From Treponema sp. UBA4377 (GTDB lineage Bacteria > Spirochaetota > Spirochaetia > Treponematales > Treponemataceae): 64,000 nucleotides of DNA. The stretch spans positions 8,804 to 72,803 of the forward strand of contig DGRX01000003.1 in NCBI GenBank assembly GCA_002391235.1, given 5' to 3'. The position numbers were made by a program, and so were the translations under genes. The notes under the pieces were generated by a model. It worked only from the letters and a program-made list of their open reading frames with translations. It was not told where the DNA came from and did no database searches. This document shows, piece after piece, positions 17,281-25,670 of this stretch; positions within the stretch are counted from its first letter, which is position 1; each line of letters begins with the position of its first letter.

Positions 17281-18153
17281 TTAGTAACCTGACGTCATAA
17301 AGTTTGCGGTGACGGAATTTTCAAGGATGTCCGAGGCTGTTATCGTTATTGTGTTCACGCCGTGCGGCAAAAGGACGTGGCCCAAAAGCTCGTTTTCGTC
17401 GGAAGGATAGAAGCTCTCGCTTGTATAGTTTTTGTTTCCGACGATAAGGATTTTTCCGTCCTGCCATTTAAGGACTTCCTTGCTAATCTTTTCCAATTCC
17501 GTTCCGTTTACGTAGACTTTCACCTTGTGCGGCGAAATATTCGCCTGGCGTTTTTTGTAAAGGGTGTACTGGCCGGCCGGAACGGAGCGCAAGGTGGCAA
17601 GGTTGTAGACGCGGCCAAATTGATTTTCGATTGTAATGCCGTCAAGGTAAATGCGCGACGGCTTTATCGAGCGAGGCATCAAAATAAGAGGGTTGATGAA
17701 AGTCTTTGCCTTTGTGTCCGCGATTTGAAATTCCATAGAGCCGCTTTGAGCGCTTTCGTTCCAGGCGGAGTTTGATATGTCGCCCAATTCTTGTCCGGCT
17801 GTTACTTGAAACTTTTGCTGCAAGGAAAGCGCGCTGGCCGCGTCAAGGTTGGCGTAGACAGAAATCAAGTCGTCGTTGTGGCTTATGACCGCCGCGTTTC
17901 CCAGCGGAGACTCAAACCAATCTCCGTCGTTTTGATGCTCGGTGATTACGGCGATTATTTTACCGTTGTCGGCGGCAAGCGCTTTTTCGGCGTTGGGAAA
18001 AACGAGAGATGTGTTGAACTTGTTTTTTCTGTTGCGCGCGAATGACGGAACCATTTTTTCAGTGTCTAAATTCTTTACAGGCCAGCCAAAGGAAAAAACG
18101 CTTTGTCCTAAAAGCGCTAGCGCGGCGGCCGAGCATAAAATCTTTTTTTTCAT
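17281..18153 (-). CDS. Secreted degenerate M23/LytM-like protein
   Basis: A 290-residue protein with a signal peptide (MKKKILCSAAALALLGQSVFSFG). The centre (about residues 25-150, GWPVKNL to FINPLILMP) follows the M23/LytM pattern: PNAEKALAADNGKIIAV, then GNAAVISHNDDLISVYANLD, V.AGQELGDIS and GSMEFQIAD. The metal ligands of active M23 peptidases are absent, so it is probably not a peptidase. The C-terminal half looks like an Ig-like fold (VNGTELEKISKEV, TITITASDILENSV). The start is fixed by GGAGGA 6 nt upstream of the ATG; a longer open frame to 18342 overlaps the preceding gene and is unlikely. Operon position between a propeller protein and a mutase hints at an envelope role. Confidence 0.68.
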   Translation of the reverse strand: MKKKILCSAAALALLGQSVFSFGWPVKNLDTEKMVPSFARNRKNKFNTSLVFPNAEKALAADNGKIIAVITEHQNDGDWFESPLGNAAVISHNDDLISVYANLDAASALSLQQKFQVTAGQELGDISNSAWNESAQSGSMEFQIADTKAKTFINPLILMPRSIKPSRIYLDGITIENQFGRVYNLATLRSVPAGQYTLYKKRQANISPHKVKVYVNGTELEKISKEVLKWQDGKILIVGNKNYTSESFYPSDENELLGHVLLPHGVNTITITASDILENSVTANFMTSGY

Positions 18154-18166
18154 CGCTTCCTCCCAA

Positions 18167-19234
18167 TCAGCTTTTTGAAATTGACAGCCTTGAAATCTTG
18201 TTGTCTTTTCCAACATAAAGCGTGTTTCCGTTCGCCAAAATAAAGGCCGCGTCAGCTTCAAAAGAGAACTGCCCAACCTTTCTTGTCCAATCTTCCAATA
18301 TTGTGATTGTGTAATACTTTTGTTGGTAGCGGCTAAGGACAAAGACGCTTTTGTCCACAGGAGATTCCTGTATGTCCAGAATCGTTCCTGTTAGCGGGAT
18401 GTGAATGGCCTTTGCCGTTTGCGTGTCTACGATTCCAAGCTCGTCAATCGAGTCAAAGTAAACATATCGGTCGTTTTTGCTAAAGTAGACTTTAGTTTGT
18501 CTTGTAAGGTTGACTTTTAGGAATTCATGGTAAATGATTTTCGTGTAGTTTCCCTCGTCGCGGTAAAGGACAAAGCGCTGCGGGTCAAGGCCTGAGACGC
18601 AGGCGTAATGAATGCCGTCTTGGCTTATGTCCGCTCCGAGAATTATCGAAAAGTCGCTTCCGCCGGGAAACAATTCGTTTTTTTTCTTTCCGTATTGGTC
18701 AAAGACCGTAAGCTGGCCGTCAGCGTAGCCCGCGATACTTCCTTTTGGCGATGAGTTGAACGCCGTTATCGGAGCCGCGTATTCCCATTCCGCCTCTACG
18801 CCTCCGCTTGTGTTGTTGACAAAGGCGAGCGATGAGCCGCCGGGAGCGAACATGAAAATTCTGTCTTCCTGAATGTATGGAAAGCCCGCCGTTTTTATGG
18901 AGAATGCTTCGGTTCCGTTTGGCTTTTGAACCGATATGTTTTCGGCGTTCTCTGAGTAAAGCGCGAAAAAGTTTTGGGAAAAGGTCGCCTTGTATGGAAT
19001 GTCCGCGATTGTAACGATTTTTCCGGAATGGGTGAAGTAGCCGCCCTTGGCTCCAAGCTTGAATGGCAGCAAGGCTTCTTGGGCCGCGCTTTCTGGAGTC
19101 TTTAATATGTCGCAAGTCCATTCGGGACGCAAATGCAATTCTGTTTGCAGGGGAGTGTAGCTTAGGAAAAAATACGCCAAGGCAATCGTCAGGCAGGCCA
19201 GGCATTGAAGCAAGTGTTTGTTTCGGGCTTTCAT
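18167..19234 (-). CDS. Membrane-anchored beta-propeller-like protein, function unknown
   Basis: A 355-residue protein with an N-terminal hydrophobic segment (residues 9-28, LQCLACLTIALAYFFLSYTP) that is probably an uncleaved signal anchor. The rest is outside the membrane and built of repeated beta segments with the feel of WD40/PQQ-type propellers (SSPKGSIAGYADGQLTVFDQYGKKK, YFSKNDRYVYFDSIDELGIVDT, ILANGNTLYVGKDNKISRL). No catalytic motif seen. It is first of a five-gene minus operon and ends 13 nt before the degenerate M23 gene. The promoter -10 lies only 8 nt before the ATG. Confidence 0.65.
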   Translation of the reverse strand: MKARNKHLLQCLACLTIALAYFFLSYTPLQTELHLRPEWTCDILKTPESAAQEALLPFKLGAKGGYFTHSGKIVTIADIPYKATFSQNFFALYSENAENISVQKPNGTEAFSIKTAGFPYIQEDRIFMFAPGGSSLAFVNNTSGGVEAEWEYAAPITAFNSSPKGSIAGYADGQLTVFDQYGKKKNELFPGGSDFSIILGADISQDGIHYACVSGLDPQRFVLYRDEGNYTKIIYHEFLKVNLTRQTKVYFSKNDRYVYFDSIDELGIVDTQTAKAIHIPLTGTILDIQESPVDKSVFVLSRYQQKYYTITILEDWTRKVGQFSFEADAAFILANGNTLYVGKDNKISRLSISKS

Positions 19235-19242
19235 ATTTCTTC

Positions 19243-19271
19243 ATTATAAAGAAAATAATGAATGGGCGCAA
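19243..19271 (-). promoter_or_regulatory. Promoter of the propeller/mutase operon; predicted near-leaderless
   Basis: On the minus strand TTGCGC (19271-19266), 17-nt spacer, TATAAT (19248-19243), then 8 nt to ATG 19234. The box pair is identical to that before the SpoIIE phosphatase gene. Its -35 box is separated by only 3 bp from that of the divergent promoter at 19275. Confidence 0.65.
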
Positions 19272-19274
19272 GTG

Positions 19275-19303
19275 TTGATTTTAATCATAATCTTTGATAT
19301 AAT
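19275..19303 (+). promoter_or_regulatory. Promoter of the outer-membrane protein operon
   Basis: TTGATT (19275-19280), 17-nt spacer, TATAAT (19298-19303). Predicted start near 19310, so a leader of about 9 nt to ATG 19319 or 21 nt to ATG 19331. No clear Shine-Dalgarno site is present. Confidence 0.7.
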
Positions 19304-19330
19304 TTTTTCACTATTTTTATGGGTTTTTTA

Positions 19331-21043
19331 ATGAAGTTTAAGAAGTTTTTTACGGTTTTCGCGCTTTTTGCGGCGTTTGCGTCCTCTTCGTTTTCCGCGA
19401 CAAGACGAGGCTCGGACTTGGTTCCCAGCGGCCATTGGGTTTACGACGCGCTTGCCCAAATTGAAATTGATTTTGGCAGGTGGAATTTCGTCGACCACAC
19501 TCCGCTCACAATAATGGAGCTTAGGGGCATTCTTGAAGAAATACCTTGCGAAAAGCTTTCAAAGCCGGCGCAAGAGCAGTACCATCGCGTCCAGGAATAT
19601 TTCAGCCAGTTTGACTTTTCGCTTGACGCGGGAATCTTTTCGCTCGGCGTAGAGCCAAAGCTTAACGTGGAAGGCTACGCCAAAAGCAACTCCAACTTAA
19701 AATGGCTATACAATTACCACGAACGCTCGCGCTTGGCCGAGATGCCGATCCGCATAACCGTAAGCGACTACCTTACTGTATTTATGGGCCTTGCGGTTGG
19801 ACAAAGGCGTTCCTACATGCTGAAAAACGACAACTACGTAAACCATATATTTATCGAAGACGCTTTTGACCCAAACCTTACTCACATGACATACCTTTCG
19901 TCGGGCTATAGATGGGACAACGGCGTTGGCGTGAACCTCAACTTTGGAATGGGCCGCCACAACTACGGCCGCGCCTCTTTGGGAAGCGCTATCCAAAGCG
20001 ATTGGCTGACCGATCTTCCTTACGGAACTCTTAGGCTTTATTCGCCGATTTTCACCTACGCATTCAACGTCCAGCAGCTCAATCCCAAAGAGACGATGTA
20101 CAACCACGAGATTGACTTTAGGCTTTGGAGGCGCTTCACCTTTGGCTTTTTGGAAGGCGGCGCGGCCTACGATGTCTTTGACATGAAGTTTTTGAATCCA
20201 TTCGGCATTTTCCACGCCTACGAGCTGAACAACCAGTACGACTGGATTTCATACATGGGCGTGAAGTTCAATTACGTTCCATGCAAAAACTTGCGCCTTT
20301 ACGCCTTGATTTCAAAGACAGAGCACCAAATGTTCACGGAGCAGACTTCAGGAGCGGGAGCCTTGCCCGAAGGCCGAGGCTTGCAGGGCGGAGTTGACTT
20401 GCAGTTTCCTGTGGCGGACGGCTTCCTTAAATTCAATTTGGAAGGCTATTACGCCTCGCCCTATTTGTGGATAAAGCAAAGCCCCAACTGGTCTTTGGTC
20501 TCGGCCAAGGGGGACAGCAACGGCCCCGACTACGAATGGATCGGAAGCCCTGTCGGCCCCGACTCAATCGCCGGAAAGATATCCGTCGGCTACGAAAAGC
20601 CCGGCTCTTGGTCGCTTGACTTGAACTATGTTTTCGCCGCTCGGGGAGAGTTCGCCTCGGACGGCATTTTTACAAAACACGGCTGGATAAACGGACAAAC
20701 CGCCGAAAGGCGCTACGAGACAAAATGGATTTACGTTGACAACGACAAGTATAAGTACGGAAGGACTTATTCAAGCCCGCACGGAACCGCCGAGTACGTC
20801 AACATAATTTACGCAAAGGCCTCGTGGTCGCCGCTTAAATGGCTAACCCTTGTGGGCCAGCCAGCCTACATCTTTGTCTTTAACCACAACCACGAGTCTG
20901 GAAATTTCCAGCAGGGCTTTGAGATGGCGCTTTCTTGCAGAATCGATTTTTGCCGCATGCTTAAAAAGCCTGTCAACTTTGACTTTTTGCTAAAGGACAA
21001 ACACGACAAAGAGGCGGCCGCGCGGCCGGCGGAGGCTCAATGA
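19331..21043 (+). CDS. Outer-membrane beta-barrel-type protein, copy 1 of a paralogous pair
   Basis: About 570 residues with a signal peptide (MKFKKFFTVFALFAAFASSSFSA). A short N-terminal domain (SGHWVYDALAQIEIDFGRWN, then PLTIMELRGILEEI) is followed by long stretches of alternating aromatic and polar residues typical of beta barrels (DYLTVFMGLAVGQ, GVGVNLNFGMGRHNYG). The architecture resembles Wzi/capsule-assembly-like barrels, but that link is only suggestive. It shares the layout and many motifs (LNVEGYAKSN/LNLEGYVKTN; FNLEGYYA.PYL.I..SPNWS) with the next gene. An in-frame ATG at 19319 adds four residues and is an equally possible start. Its stop overlaps the next start (ATGA). Confidence 0.7.
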   Translation: MKFKKFFTVFALFAAFASSSFSATRRGSDLVPSGHWVYDALAQIEIDFGRWNFVDHTPLTIMELRGILEEIPCEKLSKPAQEQYHRVQEYFSQFDFSLDAGIFSLGVEPKLNVEGYAKSNSNLKWLYNYHERSRLAEMPIRITVSDYLTVFMGLAVGQRRSYMLKNDNYVNHIFIEDAFDPNLTHMTYLSSGYRWDNGVGVNLNFGMGRHNYGRASLGSAIQSDWLTDLPYGTLRLYSPIFTYAFNVQQLNPKETMYNHEIDFRLWRRFTFGFLEGGAAYDVFDMKFLNPFGIFHAYELNNQYDWISYMGVKFNYVPCKNLRLYALISKTEHQMFTEQTSGAGALPEGRGLQGGVDLQFPVADGFLKFNLEGYYASPYLWIKQSPNWSLVSAKGDSNGPDYEWIGSPVGPDSIAGKISVGYEKPGSWSLDLNYVFAARGEFASDGIFTKHGWINGQTAERRYETKWIYVDNDKYKYGRTYSSPHGTAEYVNIIYAKASWSPLKWLTLVGQPAYIFVFNHNHESGNFQQGFEMALSCRIDFCRMLKKPVNFDFLLKDKHDKEAAARPAEAQ

Positions 21044-22785
21044 AATCGCGCCGCTTTTTCTTTGCAGCCGTTGTATTTTTTTCTTTCGCGGCTTTTGCCC
21101 AAAAGCCTGGACGGAGCGGCCAGACTCTTCTAAAGAGCCGGCATTGGATTTACGATTCCCTGCAGATTTTGGAGCAGGAATGCGGCCTTGTCCAGTTTTC
21201 AGACCAGTCGCCGATAAGCTTGAATCAAGTCAAGGCGATGCTTGGCGAGATCGACTATGACGCTTTGAGCGAGGCCGGAAAAGTCCACTACGACAACATC
21301 GCGGAATACATGAATGACAGCTCTTGCTCCGTCAACGCTTCTATATTGCAAGTAAGGGCCGAGCCGGCGCTCAACCTGGAAGGCTATGTAAAGACGAACA
21401 AAAACGTTCGCTGGTTTTACGACCGTTTTGAAAAGCGTCATTTTCTTGAAGCGCCGGTTACGATCGGCGTCGGCGACTACGCGGCTTTTTACGCGGACAT
21501 TTTTGCCGGAATCAACAAGAGCGCGGCCAACGACAGCGACACTTACTTCAACGTTCCCTACAATCCCAAAAATTTTGACGTAAACTTTCCGCATGACGCC
21601 TACGGTTCCGTCGGCTACGCTTTTACCGACACTGTTGGCTTTAACGTCCGCGTGACCAACATGAGCCAGTCTTTTGGCCGCGCGGAGACCGGCTCCGTCA
21701 TTCAGGCCGAGTATTTGACCGACGCGACGAGCGCGGCTCTTACGCTTTACTCGCCGATCGCGCAGTACACAGGCTCGATAACCCAGTACAACAACCGCCG
21801 CTACCTTTACGCGCACAAGGTTGACGCCCGCATCGGAAAGAAAGTCCAGCTTTCATTTATGGAAGCCGCGCTGCCGTACGGCGGGATGGACTTGCGCTTT
21901 TTCAATCCGATGATGTTCCTCCACAACTACGCGTCATGGCTTGACTACGAGGCGGAGGGCAGTGACGTCGGAAGCTTCTTTGGAATCAAGGCGAACATCG
22001 CGCCGGTAAAGCATTTGCGCGTCTTTGCCTTGTGGTCGATGACCCAGTTCCAGCTTCCGGTTGAGCTTAGCGAGGACAACACCGACAAGGACAACTACGT
22101 TCCAAACGCGATGGGCGTTCAGCTTGGGCTTGAGTCCTACATTCCTTTGCAAAAAGGCCACCTTCACTTTAATTTGGAAGGCTATTACGCGCAGCCGTAC
22201 TTGTACATAAACTCCAGCCCCAACTGGTCTTTTGTCCGAACGTCGTCCGAAAGCAATTCCGGCTCAAAGGACTTTTACGATTGGATAGGAACGCGTTACG
22301 GCCCTGACACGGTGGCCGCAAGCTTTCACGCCTCCTACGAAGTTCCAAAAAAATGGTCGGCCGGATTTAAGTATCTTTTCTTGGCGCGCGGAGAATTTTC
22401 CGAGCCTGGAATATTTTCCAAAATCGGCTGGGGGCCAAGAATTCTTGACATTGAAGATGACAAGCTAAAATCTTGGGTTTATCCCTATACCGGTGACAAC
22501 AAGCACGGGAATTTGAACGACAACCCGAAATACAAGAACGGCCGCAATCTTGCCGCTCCGACTGGAACGCCTGAGTTTGTCAACGTTCTTACCTTTTACG
22601 GAAGCTACAGCCTTAACGAATGGCTTGACTTCATGACGCAGCCTTCGTTCGCCGTGATTTTGAATTCCGGACACGAAAAAGGAAAGACGGAATTTTCCTT
22701 TGAGTTTGTCCTTGGAGCGAGAATAAAGTTCACAAAGATAAAAAAAAGCCTAGCTGACAAAAAGGAGACTTTGAAAAATGAATAA
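21040..22785 (+). CDS. Outer-membrane beta-barrel-type protein, copy 2 of the paralogous pair
   Basis: A 581-residue paralogue of the preceding protein. Signal peptide MKSRRFFFAAVVFFSFAAFA, then SRHWIYDSLQILEQECGLVQ and PISLNQVKAMLGEI, matching the N-terminal domain of copy 1, followed by barrel-like strands and the shared FNLEGYYAQPYLYINSSPNW segment. The overlap with copy 1 is four bases and with the third gene eight bases, so the three are translated together. Function unknown; tandem duplication with divergence is the simplest origin. Confidence 0.7.
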   Translation: MKSRRFFFAAVVFFSFAAFAQKPGRSGQTLLKSRHWIYDSLQILEQECGLVQFSDQSPISLNQVKAMLGEIDYDALSEAGKVHYDNIAEYMNDSSCSVNASILQVRAEPALNLEGYVKTNKNVRWFYDRFEKRHFLEAPVTIGVGDYAAFYADIFAGINKSAANDSDTYFNVPYNPKNFDVNFPHDAYGSVGYAFTDTVGFNVRVTNMSQSFGRAETGSVIQAEYLTDATSAALTLYSPIAQYTGSITQYNNRRYLYAHKVDARIGKKVQLSFMEAALPYGGMDLRFFNPMMFLHNYASWLDYEAEGSDVGSFFGIKANIAPVKHLRVFALWSMTQFQLPVELSEDNTDKDNYVPNAMGVQLGLESYIPLQKGHLHFNLEGYYAQPYLYINSSPNWSFVRTSSESNSGSKDFYDWIGTRYGPDTVAASFHASYEVPKKWSAGFKYLFLARGEFSEPGIFSKIGWGPRILDIEDDKLKSWVYPYTGDNKHGNLNDNPKYKNGRNLAAPTGTPEFVNVLTFYGSYSLNEWLDFMTQPSFAVILNSGHEKGKTEFSFEFVLGARIKFTKIKKSLADKKETLKNE

Positions 22786-24511
22786 AAAAATATTCGCGCT
22801 CGCCGCCGCGCTTTTTATAGGAGCGGCTGCTTTTTCGCAAGTGACCATCGACCCCAACCTTGACTTTTACGAAAGCGCCCGCCAATGGCAAGTCAAGGGC
22901 TATGTGGGCTTTTTGCCGCAAATCAGCCCTTATCCGGCCAGCGTGATAAAAGAAATTCTTGACGCGGCGATCGAAAAGGGAACGGATGCCGACGCGGAGA
23001 CCGCAAAATACTATTATGAAAAATATTTTGGAAAAGCCTGGCATGTCGGCTTAGAGGTCGGCGCGAGCCTTAAGGCCTCTGACAAGGGCTCGGATAAATT
23101 GACAAAATTCGTTTTTGCCGAACCTTCTGTTTTTGGAGACGTTTTGTTCAAGGATTGGATCGCCTTGGGCTACAACCTTGGCCTTAACTTGCACAACAAG
23201 TCAACAGAGTCTTCCGAAATTTTAAGGGCTTTCCAAAACGAGCCCTTGAACACTTGGGGCGACGCCGCCACTTTTGGCCCGCTTGACGGAAACTGGGACA
23301 TGGAAGCCGGACTTAATTTAGGAAACGCGACGATCAGCGGAATCGCCGGCGCGAACAGAATCGGCTTTTCAAACATCTTTGGCCACGACAATATAATCGT
23401 AAATCCGCTTTCTTGCCACATGAACAATCTTTTGGTCAACTACGCGGCCGAAAAATGGCAGTACTCGCAAACGATTTCGGCCATAGCCGCGTCAAACGCC
23501 AAGGGCGAAAACACCGCCAATAAATTCTTGGCCTTCCACTCTGTCCGCTTCACTCCGATAAAGCAGCTTTCCATCACTTACTTTGAGGCTGGCATTGTGG
23601 GCGGCCGCTTTGACCCCAGTTACTTGATTCCCGCTCCTTACATTCTTCTACAGGGAATGTTCGACGCGGGCGACAACGACATTTACGGCTTGCAGTTTGA
23701 GTACAGGCCTTTTGACCGCTTTGAAGCCGCGCTCGCCTTTGCGGTGGACGACATAAGCATTGACGATTGGGCCAAGGGAAACTTTGACTCAAAATTCAAG
23801 GCGGCCTTGCAGACTGGCGCCATCTACACGCCGGCCGCCGACTTTTGCAAAAAAATCGCCTTGGACTACACTTTGGTTTTGCCTTACATGTACTCCCATT
23901 GGCTAAGCTCTCCCGACAAGGATTTAGGCCCGATTGCCGCCGATAGATTCAACTATTCAAACTACACAAACCACGGCGTTTCAATCGGCTCCAACTTAAG
24001 GCCCAATTCCGACCGCATTCATTTTGAAATTGCCTTTGAGCCGGTCAGGCGCCTTAAGCTTAATCTTGCCACCGACTTTATCCGCCACGCCAACGAAACT
24101 GAAAGCTGGAATAACGCCGAGGTAAAAAGACATTGCGATAAATTTTCGGCGCACGACAATACCGGCGGAGCGGGAACTGATCCTTATCCAAAGTCTGTTC
24201 AGGAGCGAATGACTTTCTTGAGCCAAGAACACAAGATGTATGTCTTCCAATTTGGACTAAAAGCGTCTTGGGAAGCCTTTAGAAAGCGCTACGGAACGTT
24301 GACGTTGAACTTGGGCTACACCTTTGAGTTCATTTACAACAAGGGCGCCGACGCTCCGATTTATTACGGAAGCGGAGCCGAAGCGATCAAAGCCGCTTCG
24401 ACCGAAGCCGACCGCGACGCCGCGATTTCCGCCGCTAAAAAAGCGTGGGTTGATCAATTGCATAACGAGATCAATAATTACATTACGATTTCGGCAAAAT
24501 ACAGCTACTAG
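22778..24511 (+). CDS. Outer-membrane-type protein, third member of the cluster
   Basis: A 577-residue secreted protein with a signal peptide (MNKKIFALAAALFIGAAAFS) and many barrel-like aromatic strands (YGLQFEYRPFDRFEAALAF, MYVFQFGLKASWEAF, TLNLGYTFEFIYN). The last residues, ITISAKYSY, end in an aromatic, as outer-membrane barrels usually do. It is more distant from the two preceding paralogues but matches them in size and layout (an early YLG/FLPQISPYPASVIKEIL helix pair, then a barrel). It overlaps the upstream gene by 8 nt and is followed 16 nt later by the glycosyltransferase gene. No specific family recognised. Confidence 0.62.
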   Translation: MNKKIFALAAALFIGAAAFSQVTIDPNLDFYESARQWQVKGYVGFLPQISPYPASVIKEILDAAIEKGTDADAETAKYYYEKYFGKAWHVGLEVGASLKASDKGSDKLTKFVFAEPSVFGDVLFKDWIALGYNLGLNLHNKSTESSEILRAFQNEPLNTWGDAATFGPLDGNWDMEAGLNLGNATISGIAGANRIGFSNIFGHDNIIVNPLSCHMNNLLVNYAAEKWQYSQTISAIAASNAKGENTANKFLAFHSVRFTPIKQLSITYFEAGIVGGRFDPSYLIPAPYILLQGMFDAGDNDIYGLQFEYRPFDRFEAALAFAVDDISIDDWAKGNFDSKFKAALQTGAIYTPAADFCKKIALDYTLVLPYMYSHWLSSPDKDLGPIAADRFNYSNYTNHGVSIGSNLRPNSDRIHFEIAFEPVRRLKLNLATDFIRHANETESWNNAEVKRHCDKFSAHDNTGGAGTDPYPKSVQERMTFLSQEHKMYVFQFGLKASWEAFRKRYGTLTLNLGYTFEFIYNKGADAPIYYGSGAEAIKAASTEADRDAAISAAKKAWVDQLHNEINNYITISAKYSY

Positions 24512-24527
24512 CTTTTAGGAGAGCCTC

Positions 24528-25670
24528 ATGGCCAAACGCAAATTTTTATTCTTATACTTGACTACTGGAGCGGGGCATATTTCGACCGCTCGCGTTTTAA
24601 AAGAGCAGATTCTCAAACAAAATCCCGACGCGGAAGTCGTAATGGTGAACGGCTTTGACAAGGCCAACATTTTAGGAAAAGTCGGCTTTGAGCTCCTTTA
24701 CTTTTGGGCCACAAATTTTTTTCACGGCCTTTTTCCGTTGATTTACGACATTAGCCAGCGCAGGTTTTTCGTCACCTTGGTGAGCAAGCTGATGCGCTTT
24801 CACACCGTTCACTACTTAAAGAAAGTCTTTAAGCGCGAGCAGCCCACCGACATAGTTTCGTTCCACTTCGCTCTTTCGCCTTTCGCAAAGTCGGCCGTCA
24901 TTCGCTTGCATAAAAAGGTGAACATTACCGTAATGGTCACAGACCCCTTTACTGTTCCCAACGCTTGGTTCTGGGACAGAAGCTTGGACTATCTTGTTTA
25001 TTCGGAAGAGGCAAAGCAAACGGGAATCGCGCAAAAAGTTCCAGCGGAACAAATCACCGTCGTTCCCTTTGTGATGAACCCGAAATTCCAAGAGCCCTTT
25101 GACTCCAAGGACATTTTGGCCTTGCGAAAAAAGCGCGGCTTTGATCAAAACAAAAAGACTGTTCTTTTGGTTGGCGGAGGCGACGGACTTCCGGGCGCGG
25201 TGGACATCGTGAACAAATGCGTCTTGCGAAAAGCGCGATTTTCTATTGCCGTCGTTTGCGGAAAGGACATGGGAAAGTACGCTTACTTGGAAAGCCTCAA
25301 GCGCCTGTACCCAAAATTGGACCTTCACGTTTACGGCTTTGTGAATTACCTTGACGAGTTGATAAAGCTTTCCGACTGCGTTGTGATGAAAGCCGGCCCG
25401 GCGACTTTGCTGGAGGCGCTTTCGTGCAGAAAGCCCATAATCATTTCCCGCTACATCCACAACCAAGAGTTGGGCAACATGCGCTTTGCGGTTCAAAACA
25501 AGGTGGGCTGGTTCATACAAAAGCCGGCCAAAATCTATGACAAAATCGAAGAGATTTTTGAAGACAATGATTTTGACAGCCGCATGGCCAAGAATTTCGA
25601 CGCGCTTAAGATTGACGCCGACTCAAGCAAGATAGCCAAGCTTTTGCTTGACAAAGGGGCGCTCAATTAA
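24528..25670 (+). CDS. GT28/MGDG-synthase-like glycosyltransferase
   Basis: A 380-residue protein of the MGDG synthase/MurG superfamily (GT-B fold). The N-terminal acceptor domain begins with FLFLYLTTGAGHISTARVLK, the hallmark G-GH motif of monogalactosyl/diglucosyl-diacylglycerol synthases. The C-terminal donor domain has VLLVGGGDGLPG and DCVVMKAGPATLLEALSCRKP, the nucleotide-sugar binding signature. It probably transfers a sugar to a membrane diacylglycerol to make glycolipid; the sugar is unknown. AGGAGAG precedes the ATG. It is the fourth gene of the outer-membrane operon, and its stop overlaps the stop of convergent thiI within the shared TTAA. Confidence 0.85.
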   Translation: MAKRKFLFLYLTTGAGHISTARVLKEQILKQNPDAEVVMVNGFDKANILGKVGFELLYFWATNFFHGLFPLIYDISQRRFFVTLVSKLMRFHTVHYLKKVFKREQPTDIVSFHFALSPFAKSAVIRLHKKVNITVMVTDPFTVPNAWFWDRSLDYLVYSEEAKQTGIAQKVPAEQITVVPFVMNPKFQEPFDSKDILALRKKRGFDQNKKTVLLVGGGDGLPGAVDIVNKCVLRKARFSIAVVCGKDMGKYAYLESLKRLYPKLDLHVYGFVNYLDELIKLSDCVVMKAGPATLLEALSCRKPIIISRYIHNQELGNMRFAVQNKVGWFIQKPAKIYDKIEEIFEDNDFDSRMAKNFDALKIDADSSKIAKLLLDKGALN

